Assembly (NCBI RefSeq): GCF_001625215.2 | Contig: NC_030385.2 | Span: forward strand, 44,479,598 to 44,543,597 | DNA from: Daucus carota subsp. sativus | Taxonomy: Eukaryota > Streptophyta > Magnoliopsida > Apiales > Apiaceae | Direction: 5' to 3' | DNA: 64,000 nucleotides | Part shown: positions 1-11,600 of the stretch, in pieces | Layout of the letters: the number at the start of each line of letters is the position of its first letter | Position numbering within the stretch: position 1 is the first letter of the stretch | Notes under the pieces: model-generated | The model's database searches: none | The model's input: only the letters and a program-made list of their open reading frames with translations | What the model was told of the DNA's origin: nothing | Made by a program: the position numbers and the translations under genes

Positions 1-364
1 TATAATAAGTCAATGTATATATATATTTCTATTTTTTACGGAGTATTAATTCAAATTGATACTTATTTATAATAAAATTGGAATATAAAACTAGATTTGT
101 TATAATTAATTTGTATTATAATATAAAAAATTTAAATAATAGAATGATGGGTGTTATTAAATCAAAAATATATACAAATATTATATATTTATAACTAATA
201 TATAATATAATATTTATATATAAATTTGATATTTATATCATATATGAAAATCGGGACGGAGACGTTGTTCCCTTAATCCGAGCGATCCAAATTTTTTATA
301 AAATTTTTCCCGATCACTTGAAAAAATTGTGATTCTCCGACTCGAATGAGAAGAGAATAGGATA
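1..364. other. AT-rich intergenic DNA
   Basis: Very AT-rich sequence with runs of TATAT. I see no open reading frame of note, no RNA gene and no paired repeat ends. Confidence 0.6.
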
Positions 365-1853
365 TTATTTATTAGTCTTAAACTTGTTAGTCTTGTACTC
401 CATAACAAAAACACTAGAGTAGGTCTTTGTCAATATAATGGACAGAGGATGCGCAAAAAACAAGTGAGTTAAGTGTCCATTCTCATCTCGCTTAATATCA
501 AAAATAAATCCATTTTGACCAAATTCTTCAAACAAAGCCTGAATATTAGAACGCTCATCCAAGCTTTCGTTCTTTATTTTTGCACGAACATTATACAAAG
601 TCCTGGAAATTGCCTTAAGACTTGAATTACTTTGCCTGAGTAATGTAAGTATTTGGCGTGGTGGAATACCTACTCTTGTCATCACTTGAATTCTTTCAAT
701 CTCATCTTTACTAAAACGGTGGCAAAAGGGATGACCAGACATATCTGTCGAAGGTTCATGATTATGAGACAAATTTTTTATATCCAACTTCCATACCCCA
801 TTTTTTTTTCTTTTTCCCCAAACTTCAAATGGACAATCAATTAATCTTGATCCAGTCACTTTTCTTTTTTTCTCTTCGGGTGGTTTGGTTGCATGATATT
901 TACCACCTCTGTCACAACCAATTATAACATAACGATTTGTCTTCGATTTTTTAATTTTTGTCACGAAACCTTTTTTCAAAACAATTTCACGAACATTGTT
1001 GAGAAGCTCTTCACGATTCAAAAAATCTTTTGTTGTAATAGATAATAGTATATCCGATTCTTTAGGACTTCGATTATCGACTACAGAATCATCTATATAC
1101 AAATGAAAATCACTAAATTAATAATATGTAGAGTGGAAGCGACTAAAGATTCTTTCTGCATTAGATATCAACATGGTAACTAAAATTCATGAATGAAACT
1201 TTAGAGGGGTGTATTCGATTGGAATTTTAATGGATTGTTTTTAGTCTATGGATTTTAATGGATTGTGTCTGATTTTGATTTTGTGCGGATTCTTGATAAA
1301 ATGTCGCAGAGTTGATAGGATTTAAGCACAATGCTTCAAAATCCCATTGATTTTGATGGGATTTCAAAAAACTTAAAATACACTGAAGAATGCCACAAAA
1401 TCCATCATTTTATGAAATGCAAAAAAATCCATCAGCATTTGAATACCATCAGATTTTAATGGATTTTAAACAATCCCAATTGAATACCATCGGATTTTAA
1501 AGTATAATTTAAAATCCCAATTGAATACCACCAGATTTTGTAGTATAATTTGAAATCTCAATTGAATACCTCAAGATTTTAATGGATTTCAAACAATCCC
1601 AATCGAATACCTTCGGATTTCATGAATGCAAAAAAATGCTTTAAAATCCCAATCCAATACACCCCACTTAGTCATGAAAATTACCTCTCTGAATAACCTG
1701 ATTGACATGTCCTAACTCGCATGCTTCGTAGAGCTCTTCCACATTTTTCGTCCGAACGAGTTCGATTATATCATTGAGATCTGCTAAACCTTCATCTTCA
1801 ATTTCTGCTAAACGAGTTGGAAGCCAGAGGGGAGATGAAGGGTTTATGTAAAG
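365..1853 (-). pseudogene. Truncated FAR1/MULE-type gene, N-terminal DNA-binding part only
   Basis: The main block (365-1102) encodes 245 residues. About residues 25-120 carry a FAR1-like WRKY-GCM1 zinc-finger pattern: Cys in IIGCDRGGKY, Cys in RLIDCPFEVWG, then the His pair in SHNHEPS. A helical linker follows. The end, VFVMEYKTNKFKTNK then stop, resembles the start of a MULE transposase core (VFVMDCTYKTNK) but lacks the DCT residues, so the first catalytic Asp and the rest of the transposase are missing. A likely upstream exon lies at about 1685-1853 and reads RLAEIEDEGLADLNDIIELV. Its donor (AGAG|GTAATT) joins in frame to an acceptor at 1093-1094, giving residues DDSVVDNRS. No in-frame ATG is visible upstream of that exon. 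Alternatives are a gene fragment captured by a transposon or a domesticated DNA-binding protein. The truncation is seen directly; the exon join is inferred. Confidence 0.5.
1204..1667. mobile_element. PIF/Harbinger-like MITE
   Basis: The ends are imperfect inverted repeats (GAGGGGTGTATTCGATTGG on the left; GTGGGGTGTATTGGATTGG as the reverse complement of the right). TTA target duplications flank them at 1201-1203 and 1668-1670. The interior is built from degenerate copies of an ATTGAATACCATCGGATTTTAA-type unit in both orientations. There is no transposase. It lies in the putative intron of the FAR1-like gene. Confidence 0.7.
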
Positions 1854-2002
1854 AAATTAGGTAAGCCTGTTTGTTTGATATTAAATCACCCGTATACTCT
1901 AAAAATGTATTTTAGAAACAGGGACAAGTATGTAATTTATTATTAGAAAAGTCAAGTTTGGAGCTTAAATAGTAAACCAGGAGCTTATTTATCAGTTCCC
2001 TA

Positions 2003-2449
2003 TAAATAACTAGGTGATGATTAATAATATTTTTATTTTTAATAGTGTTGACTAAAATGATTATAAAAAAATAATAGTTATTTAGAAAAATTGAACTTAC
2101 AAGATGTTGCTTCTAATTATTTATTTATGATAAGGGTTTATATATCAAAATTAGTATGTTATTATTCTTTGAAAAATTATACTTTTTCCAATATAGAAAT
2201 AGACGACATGGAATTTAAATACATGACAAATATAAATTCCACGTCGTCTATTTCTATATTGAAAAAAGTATAATTTTTCAAAGAATAATAACATACTAAT
2301 TTTGATATATAAACTCTTATCATAAATAAATAATTAGAAGCAACATCTTGTAAGTTCAATTTTTCTAAATAACTATTATTTTTGACAATCATTTTAGTCA
2401 ACCCTATTGAAAATAAAAATATTATTAATCATCACTTAGTTATTTTTAT
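2003..2449. repeat. Long inverted repeat (foldback, MITE-like)
   Basis: Two arms of about 215 bp (about 2003-2217 and 2233-2449) are near-perfect reverse complements around a loop of about 15 bp. Outer arm ends read TAACTAGGTGATGATTAATA and, on the other arm, its complement with one or two differences. A transcript would fold into a very long hairpin. I found no convincing target-site duplication. Confidence 0.8.
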
Positions 2450-2976
2450 TGTATAATTATGAGATATATTACTCTAACACTCATAGAAATATATTCTTTC
2501 TACTATACAAGGATCGAAAGAATATATTACTTCAGTACCATTTTAAGCCTTAAAAATTTATTAACTGGAAGTAAGGGAGACGGTCCTGTCTAATAATCGA
2601 TAAAAATAATCCTTCTAATTTTTTGTAACTTGAAGATGAAAGTTTTAGAATGAATGTGTAAAACGTGAAGAAATGACATGTATATATCGGTATCATAAAC
2701 CGATAAACGGTCGATTGTTTGAGTTTATTAGTGTGTATTTTATTCTTCACCGGGCTTTATAAAACCCGAACAACTTTTAAGCCCATACATGAACATTTAG
2801 CCAGCTCCACTAGCCCAAGTCCAGAACCCGGATTACAAACAGTGAGAACCATATAAAAAAACAAAATACTAGTCTCTCTCTCCCTCTCTCTCGCCTCTCT
2901 CGATCATTTCTCCCCCAATTCTACACAAACCAAACCCCTCTTTCATCCCGTACCTATACCCCGCATCTGTATCCCC
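2450..2976 (+). promoter_or_regulatory. Upstream region and CT-rich leader of the SBP1-like gene
   Basis: This stretch lies between the hairpin and the SBP1 start codon. A CT-rich tract at about 2871-2910 is typical of plant 5'UTRs. No certain TATA box was placed. Confidence 0.4.
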
Positions 2977-5582
2977 ATGGCTATTCCTCCGCACCACTTC
3001 CAAGCTCAACAACAACAATCCAACACTTTCAGGTACATATTTATTTACTCAATTTTAGCTATTAATTGATTTCATTTTTCATCATTCCAAAACCCTAATT
3101 TTTATTTTATTTTCCCTTGATTAATCAGAGACGTGTACAACATCAACGGACAGATTTCGCCGCCGGTCACCTTCTTCAACGGCCAGGATCACTCTCATCA
3201 CCCCCCTTACATCCCTCCCTGTAAGCATACATCTCAATTCACTCAATTAATTCTTTATATATATAATTTTTTCTGTTTTAATTGAAATTGAGTTGTGTTA
3301 TGAAATTGTGGTGGTTAAGTTCATGTAATAGGGTTAGCACCCGGGCCGGTACCAACGCCAGATGTGAGCAATGATTTGCAGTGGAATTACGGGTTCGAGC
3401 CCGAGAAAAAGAGGCCTAAAGAGCAGGATTTCTTGGAGAATAATAATTCACAGATTTCTTCGATTGATTTCTTGCAACCTCGATCGGTGTCTACTGGGCT
3501 GGGTTTGTCTCTCGATAATGGACGGGTGAACTCGTCGGGGGATTCCCCGTTGTTGGCGCTTATCGGTGATGATGTGGAGCTTCAGTTGCAGAGATATGAT
3601 GCTGAGATGGATAAATATATTAAGCTACAAGTTCGTTTTCTTCTAAACCTCGTTTTCGTATATTGGTGATTTTGTGTTATGTGTTTATACTTTGATAATT
3701 TGATTTTAGCTGCGATTAGCATGCTTTGAATTTGGTTTTGATACCTGAGTAATTGGTAGTCTGGCTCACTCACTGACATAAAATGTTTGTTTACATTGGA
3801 TATGAATGGCCGAGTGGGTAATGGTAGGGAGTGTGGATTTAACTTTTAAAGCTCATCATGAAATTTGGTCTCGAGGGGAGGGGGTGGCGTGAGGAGCCTT
3901 TTTACTTGGCTACTAAAGAATCCACGAGCTATGTATCTTTGTTGATGCAGAACTATTAACTTGCAGCTTTAGCATCTTTGTAATGCAGTATTGTTGCAAT
4001 AATGATCTTATGGATAGTAACAGTATCCATTATGCACAACTATCATAGTGTTAAGTATAGAATTAATTTAGGTGTCTCCTCATCCTAATTTGGGGGAAGC
4101 TATCATTTACAACAAAGGATATTGGCAGCACTAATTCGATGAAGGAAAGTAATCTTACTTTCCTATCATTGAAAGACATTTAGTGGAAAAATGTGATTTC
4201 TTTCTTATCTCAGCTTGTGCTACATATATTTTTCTCGTATAACTTGATGCTGTCTAATATCACGATCCTATTTGATTTTTTCTATACACAGCTGGCTTGA
4301 TTTTAGTAAGGGTTAATGTTCTTAAAGACCTTACAAAGTGAAACTTTTACTTGGATGTTGTTAGATCTTTGAGTGGAAAACTTCTATAATATTAAATGGC
4401 TAGCTTTAATTCAGGAAATTAGATTTAATCATTTAAGTTATATAAATTCCTCTCGATCATCTTCTATGTAAGATCCGGGTGAGAGTAAACATCCTAGGCG
4501 TGATATTCCCCCCATTCAACTAATAATCAGTTCACTTGCACTACTTTCCACGCCTCAGGGTGACCTTTGTAGCTTGTTTCTTTAATATTTGAACTGATGC
4601 AAAAGGAATATAGATGGGTTGTCGTTATCATAGATGCAATATCTCTTTCTCTGTCTTCCCTACTTCATGGAGAGGAGATTTCAAGAACTCGGAATAATAA
4701 TTTCTTAGCCCTGCCTACAATAGTTAGTGTAGTAGATTCCTTTCAGTGAAAAACATGATAATGCCTGGCCAGATTGTAAGTTCCACTTTGATTGTTGTAC
4801 CCATTTGTTTGGGCTGAGAGGTGTAGGAATAGGAATAAAAAGAGGATGAGAGGAATTAAAAATTTCATTTATAAATGCGATTTGTAATGAGGAATATTCT
4901 AGTATTTTTGTTTTCTGAAACGTGAATTTGACAAAGGCTTGAAAAGAAGGCTTCTTCTCCCGCGCTTAAAAGATATTATGCCCTTCGTTATACTTTTCAT
5001 TTAATTGTGTAACATTTCAAATATATCAATATATTTCTTTTTCTTTGGTAGGGTGACCGACTAAGGCATTCGGTGCTAGAGAAGGTGCATGCGAACCAAC
5101 TCCAGGCAATCTCATACATTGAAGAGAAGTTTCTTCAAAAATTTCGTGAGAAAGATGCAGAGGTAGAGAACATTAACAAGAAGAATGCTGAGCTTGAATC
5201 GCACATTGAACAGTTGGCCATGGAGGCCAATGCTTGGCAGCAAAGGGCCAAGTACAATGAAAGCATGATCAATACCCTTAGCTTTAACCTTCAACAAGTC
5301 TATGCAAAAAGTAGAGACAGCAAAGAAGGTTGTGGTGACAGTGAGGTTGACGACACAGCGTCTTGCTGTAATGGTCGTCCTGCACTTAACTTCCATCTAC
5401 TTGGCAAGGATACCAATGAAATGAAGGCGTTAATGACATGTAAAGTGTGTAGAGTTAATGAAGTGAGTATGCTTTTGCTACCTTGCAAGCATCTGTGTGT
5501 CTGTAAAGAATGTGAAAGTAGGCTTAGTCATTGTCCCTTGTGCCAGTCTTCCAAGTACATTGGCATGGAAATATATATGTAA
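2977..5582 (+). CDS. SBP1: SBP1/BOI-type RING-finger E3 ubiquitin ligase
   Basis: Four exons fit the family exactly: 2977-3032, 3129-3220, 3320-3630 and 5052-5582, giving 329 residues. The intron-3 acceptor at 3319 restores the family motif PPFHVIGLAPGPVP. The N-terminal half contains DLQWNYGFEPEKKRPKEQDF and ISSIDFLQPRSVSTGLGLSL, both hallmarks of S-ribonuclease-binding protein 1. A coiled coil spans about residues 155-240 (EKVHANQLQ to WQQRAKYNESM). A C-terminal C3HC4 RING has its ligands at about C283, C286, C298, H300, C304, C307, C314 and C317, followed by the family ending IGMEIYM. Family members are E3 ligases that bind S-RNases in Solanaceae and, as Arabidopsis BOI/BRG relatives, limit cell death and gibberellin responses. 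Intron 3 is 1,421 bp; the others are short. Length matches the family (about 330-340 residues). The gene looks intact. Confidence 0.93.
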
Positions 5583-7798
5583 TGATACAGGATTATCTGT
5601 TTGTGAATTGTTGTGATTTCTTATAATTAATCTAATTGTTGTGAATTCTTATAATTATTCTTGGTAATGTGAAGGTCCTCGACATGTTCAGTGGCAAGTG
5701 TTTGTCCGGGTGGCAAGAATGAGCTTGAATTCTGTACTTTGAAAATCATGTTGCAACATTTCACAATTAATTTTGTGCTAGAAAAAGAAAACAAAATAGT
5801 CCCTCTATCTAGACATGTTGGTTTTTTTTCAATGTAACTTTTTTTTTTTTTTTGATGTATTTTAAAGAAATTTGACTGCAGTTTTACAAATATTATTTTT
5901 AAAATTTTTTTGTGAATGATACCTTTAAGTATGTGGTCAATATTTTTAAAAATATGTGCAAAAGGTTAACACATAAAGTTTAATCTTTATTTAGTTTAGG
6001 GCTAAAATTAGATAACGAGTTTCAGAACTACTAGATAATCTTGTATAATTATTGTCACTCTGCTCTGACATTATAAAAATAACGATGTCACTATTTTAAG
6101 AAAACTCGGGCTCTATATTTCATCGGGTGTTCAACTGAAATGGAAAATTAAATATTCATATTCTTTTTCCTAAACAGCATAAAATCATTATAACTCCAAG
6201 GACACAGCATACAGGTACAGAGGCCCAACAAGGTCATAGAGTCTGACACATATGGGCTTACAACTTTTCAATGAATGGATAAATTTGTAAATTGATATCC
6301 TATTGGTAAATTATTATGGGCCTGACACAGACACATATGACTTATGAGCTTACAATTTTTGAATGAACGGATACATTTATAAATGTCATATCGCATTGGT
6401 AAACTATTATGGGCCAGTATAGCTCGGAGTCACTTCTAAGGTTTCATTTTCTTTTTGCCAAGCGAGTCACTTCTAAATTATACCCTCGTGTAAGTAAAAT
6501 TTTACGTGAATATGAAAGGTTGAAGTCATCTATTTTGATTTTAGTCATATATGATTTTTAATACATATAATTATTAAATATGTTTTTATATATGTTTCTA
6601 AATTATAAAATATTAATAATTGGTTATTTTACTATTTTAGCCTGGCAAAAAAAAATACAAATACGGAGTTGCAAAGAATAATTTAGAGTCTGTTTGGAAG
6701 TGTGGTTTAAAAAATGACGGGTAATGAGAAAATATTAGTGTTGTCTTGAGTTTTGATCAGGAAAGTTTTTTTAGAATTTATCAAATGATTTTTAACCTAT
6801 TTTTCAAATATTGTTGATGCCGAATACTAAACGGGACGTTATTGAGGGAGTATTAGATCTGAAAATTTTATAAATTTCCTTTCCTTTTATGTAAATGTGA
6901 TTCGGGATCAATCTGTTACATTTTCCCTCATTTCCTGGTGGATGAGCCGACCAAGCTGCCATATATGACATATCTGTGATGCTATAAAAGCCGATCTCTC
7001 TCTTTTTCTCATAATTTCACATAGTTTCAACTTTTCTTAAAACTTCTGAGACATTAGAATGATAATAAAGGAAAAGCAAAATGCACATAGTGCAGATTGT
7101 TAAGTCAAATGCTGATGAGTTTGTCATATGCATGTGCTTACTGAAAAGAGATATATACCCGTGTCTTTTAAAGGGACTCTCCACAAATTTTCAGCGCCTC
7201 TATTTTACCTCGTTAAATCGTAGTATGCTCTTAAGATAAATATTCAATGAGAACCGGTATTTATATTTTATGCAATGCAAGACATTAAACCTGTCCCAAT
7301 GTAGACTTATGTCCATAATTCCATATACAATTTTGTGATTTTTCTTTAAAATTTAAAATTTTAGACGATTTCTAGTTCTTTAACGATGTTGCTCTCTTGA
7401 GGGGTCAATTCTTAAAACCTGAATGTATTAGGAGGAAAGCTTATTTTAGTATTATATTTTAATATTCTCCCCCATTTGAAAGTTTATTTTTAAATTAAAA
7501 GTGTATCACGACGCCCATATTCGAGGCATAATTGTGTCTTTGTGCCCATAGTAAATTATAATAATAGTGGAGATCGTAGGAAGTCGAGCTCTAATTTTGG
7601 GCGAGCCTATTAGATGACCAATTCTCATAAAATTATTAAGAGGAAAGGGTAAGAGAATCGGATTATGTTCTAACACAAACACAAACGATCTAAACAACGT
7701 TCCGGAAGCCCAAACAAGAGAAAGTGCAAATGGAAATTATACAGGAGATCGACTTACCTAAGAACCTGCATTGGTGCATTGAAAGTAAGCTTAGGAAC
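5583..7798. other. Gene-free region with an imperfect tandem duplication
   Basis: After the SBP1 3' end the sequence is AT-rich. An imperfect direct duplication of about 90 bp lies at 6240-6318 and 6325-6412; both copies run from GACACATATG to ATTATGGGCC. No gene was recognised. Confidence 0.5.
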
Positions 7799-7800
7799 TA

Positions 7801-8057
7801 CTCCCTCCGTCCCATTTTAGTTGTCACATTTGGTTTTGTGCCGGTCAAATTGACCAAAGTTTGACTGAAATTTATTAATATTTTATCAATTGAAAAAATA
7901 AAAAAAACATGTCACCGAAAATAACTTGTAATCTACTTTAAGATGTAATTTTCAGTTTTTTAAAATGATAAAAGAGTGACTTGTAATCTTTGGTCAAAAA
8001 TTAGTCAATTTGACCAACAAAAAAGGAAATGTAACAACTAAAATGGGACGGAGGGAG
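7801..8057. mobile_element. Stowaway-like MITE
   Basis: The element starts CTCCCTCCGTCCCATTTTAG and ends with the inverse (AAAATGGGACGGAGGGAG), with TA on both sides (7799-7800 and 8058-8059). It is 257 bp, internally palindromic and non-coding. TA target duplication and CTCCCTCCGT ends are typical of plant Tc1/mariner MITEs. Confidence 0.8.
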
Positions 8058-8416
8058 TAACAGAATCAACTCATGTTCACTTCATTAAGTACAAAATCAT
8101 TTGTTAAATTTGCAGGGATCTTGGGACGTAGCTATAGCTATTATTAGGCACGTACAGATTTATATATAGTAGTAGTTGATTTCGACAAAAGGAAGAGGAA
8201 GACGGTGCTTTTCGGTTAAGGGACCAAAGATTGATCACCTTTTATCTAATCAATGCCCTTAGAAAGTAATGACAAAGAGGAGAGCTTGTATTGGCACATA
8301 CGAAAATCTCCATCTCATTATTATTTCATCTAGCTCCATTCAATACCATCTTCCACTAAGTAAAATTTATACTTTACGTCACAGTTTTTCATGATTCTTA
8401 GATGAGTGGTTCTAGT

Positions 8417-8610
8417 CTCTGTTCTAAAAGTCGGTGATTAATCATGATTAATCACCGATTAATCCCTCTTCCGTAACTCACCGAACTGATTAAATATCCG
8501 ATTAATCACCGATCAATCCGAATAATCCCCGAATATTTCAATTAATCTCCGATTAATCCTTGTTCCGTGATTTCGCCGATTAAGTCCGATTCCCGCTTTT
8601 TACAACACTG
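8417..8610. mobile_element. hAT-type MITE with perfect 8-bp target duplication
   Basis: Flanked by GTTCTAGT at 8409-8416 and 8611-8618. Ends are imperfect inverted repeats: CTCTGTTCTAAAAGTCGG on the left; CAGTGTTGTAAAAAGCGGG as the reverse complement of the right. The 194-bp body is full of degenerate CCGATTAAT/ATTAATCGG units. An 8-bp duplication is diagnostic of the hAT superfamily. Confidence 0.75.
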
Positions 8611-8618
8611 GTTCTAGT

Positions 8619-11600
8619 TGAGTTTTTTAAACGTTTGTATTCGTTTTCCCGGTATTTCATTATTACCCTGTAGAAATTAATTTACTACTCATAATCGGTA
8701 TTTAAGAATTTCAGGTTTATCGTAAAATTCCGATTAATCTTCAGAAAATTATTTTATCGATTTATCAATTACTCTCTCATGTGATTAAAATTTCTCAATT
8801 TATTAAAAAAAATCTCCGATTCTGAATCGACAGGTCAACCGATTAGTTCCGATTCTTAATATCTACTACCATCCTCGACTCATACCTTTTTTTACTTGTT
8901 CTTCACATGTCGCTTCCTAAAAAGTTGTTTCTCTAAAATGCTTCTCGGCTAAACTCTTTTAATTTCTCACCTTAGCAAAAATTTGTGTATAAAAGACATA
9001 AATGATTAAATCTCTGCAAATCACATTAATATACTGTTTGTTAAAAGAAGACCGAGAAATAATAACATCTCTTTTTTGTGAAGTGGGGTCTCTGGCTTTG
9101 GCTACATAAGGCTAACTTCCACTTTGTATAGCTTGCTTTTCAAAATGGAAGTTCAATGATGATGCCTCTGCTAGATTTTGTTCTGGAATCCAAACATTCA
9201 ATTTTTATACCCACAGTTACAGAGCTGTCAAAAGCAAAGCTTCCCTTTATATAGTATAATCAATTTGTAGGTCCTTGCCACAAACATGGATATGTATCTC
9301 TGTATATATATGTCATGCATTCTTCGAATTTAATCCAGATATTTGAATTTTTCAGCCACCATTATGATATTTTATCATGCTGATTTTATTCTTCGAATTT
9401 AATCCAGATATTTGAATTTTTCAGCCACCATTATGATATTTTATCATGCTGATTTTTTTGTGTGTTCGTGCTATTTTTTAATTAGGTGACAAATTTTTAT
9501 CATCTTCAATTCCATTAATACTGATGGTCCTTGTGCATGCATAAAAATAGATCAGGATTTTTCATCTATGTAAAAAGTAGTTTACATCTATGGATACATT
9601 AGAAAAACCCTTTATTATATTTAGCTAATTATGTTTTAATGATCCACAGTACCGCCCTGAAATTTGCAAGGTTAGAAATGAAAAATATTTTTGGGACTTA
9701 ATCTATATGTACTTTACACATTTCATTTTTTCATATAATAAGTTCAAAAATTTTAAGACTTCTTAATAATGGTGGTTGAAGACTAGTTTTGTACTCGACA
9801 ACCATGTTTAATTGTTATATTTTTAGAACTTATCTACCAACCCCCTGCATTACGTAGGTACACTTACAATAGTTTGTATGCAAAATGATTCCTCAAATTG
9901 TCGAAATCCCTCCCTTTAATCAAGGTATTTGATGGTGATTATTATTTAACTGACTAGTGAAAAGTTTCATCCTCAGTGGAATTTTAGGTGGAGATTCAAT
10001 ACATGAATTATGTAATCTGCAATTTTTTGGTTAGTGCTCAAACTTAAGATATACTACTCGATTAAACACACGAAAAAGGTAGAATGTTTTTTTAAGGATT
10101 CATCCATAGCATGATCAAAGGATATAGGTTAACTACCAGCTAGAATACGCAGCTTTTCAACTACAGTTTCATGTTTATGATATATACTCAAGATCTACAA
10201 TAACTAATTAACAAAAAAGATAATCAGAGCAAGACCTTATAATAATTGATTATATAGACGATTCAATTTCTTTGCAAATTTTCAAGCTGGCTTATAAGTT
10301 TCGGCAACTACATTATAAAAAACACATTTCTCATTAAAGATCTTGATGTGAATGAGAGTCGAAGTAGAAACAGCTTGATAAATTTTACGGGTTAAATATC
10401 GCATGCATCATTCATTGGGTTTAGGTAAGCTTAAGCCTATCAGGTGAGTCACTCGTTATAAATGTGAATCAACATAGTCGGTGAAAATTTATATATTACA
10501 AAATTAAAATTTTGTATCAGTTTAATTCTTGATTCAAATTTTCAAAGTGGTGATTAAATCGAGTCACTTTTAAAATAAATAATTTTTTTTTGATATATTT
10601 CAATATAATGAAGGATATATTTGATACTTAATCTTAAAGTTTACTGATTAGACTAACAAATCACGCTCTCGGAGTCGCATAAAATGTGTTTCACTAAAAT
10701 ATAAAATTTATGTTGGTAAATGATATACACATTATTCAACAATGGTAAGCTTGGTTTATGAAATTTTGAGTATGATGAGATATTCATTATCCCAATCAAA
10801 TTAAAGGCAAGATTCAAATGATGACCCATTATTGAAAAAGAAAGGATAATGCCCTACTTTAAGCATGTCTTTACAAGTAAAATGGACGTGACTTGAGGGT
10901 TGTCTTGGCGAGGGTGTGTAAATAGATATCAACACACAAGATGATGGAGGGACCCAGTGAAGTTTGATGATGGATCATATACACAACTTGAAATGATCGA
11001 GAATCCCTTGGATTGAGGGTCTAGTAGCAGTAATGCTGTAATAACAACAGCTTTGATGAGTGGGACCCTGTTTGAGTTTTCATCACAACTTTTGTAAAAT
11101 AATTTACGAGTATCTCTCAGCTACATTATGAAAAGAAGGGAAGAGTAGAAGAAAAAGAAGGTGATATGCATGTGAGGCAACAGCCTTTATGTTCCCCTCT
11201 ATTATCGCTAGATATACAAAACCCTAGCAAAGCTACCGTTCAATTCTCTGTGTCCTTTTCGACATTCCCTTGCTCTTCTATGCTTTATTCCCGAGCTTTT
11301 CTTGCTTTCATCGTGTTTAACGAGCTCGTGTCGTTGCTACATGTATCATGTATGGTTATGGAGCAGACATGCAGTAGTGCAAATAATTACTGCATCATTC
11401 GTGTATAAGAAGAGTGATAAATACAATTTAAAATTTGCATATATAGTACGTACGATTCGTGTATACGAAGTTTTTTGAAAGATTTATGTTAAAATTTTCT
11501 TAATTCTTGAGTTGTAAGAAGGACCGGATTCATGTTGAGAAATGGTCTCATATATCACAATTTTTTAAGTGATGTCCAAACAATAAAATTAGATTAAATG

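Noticed and set aside
10970..11030. MicroRNA159-like string (CCCTTGGATTGAGGG)
   Set aside because: It departs from miR159 (TTTGGATTGAAGGG...) at several positions and I see no matching star arm.
11166..11408. 80-residue frame near 11.2 kb
   Set aside because: No recognisable domain, no codon bias I can see, and no splice or promoter context. Treated as chance.
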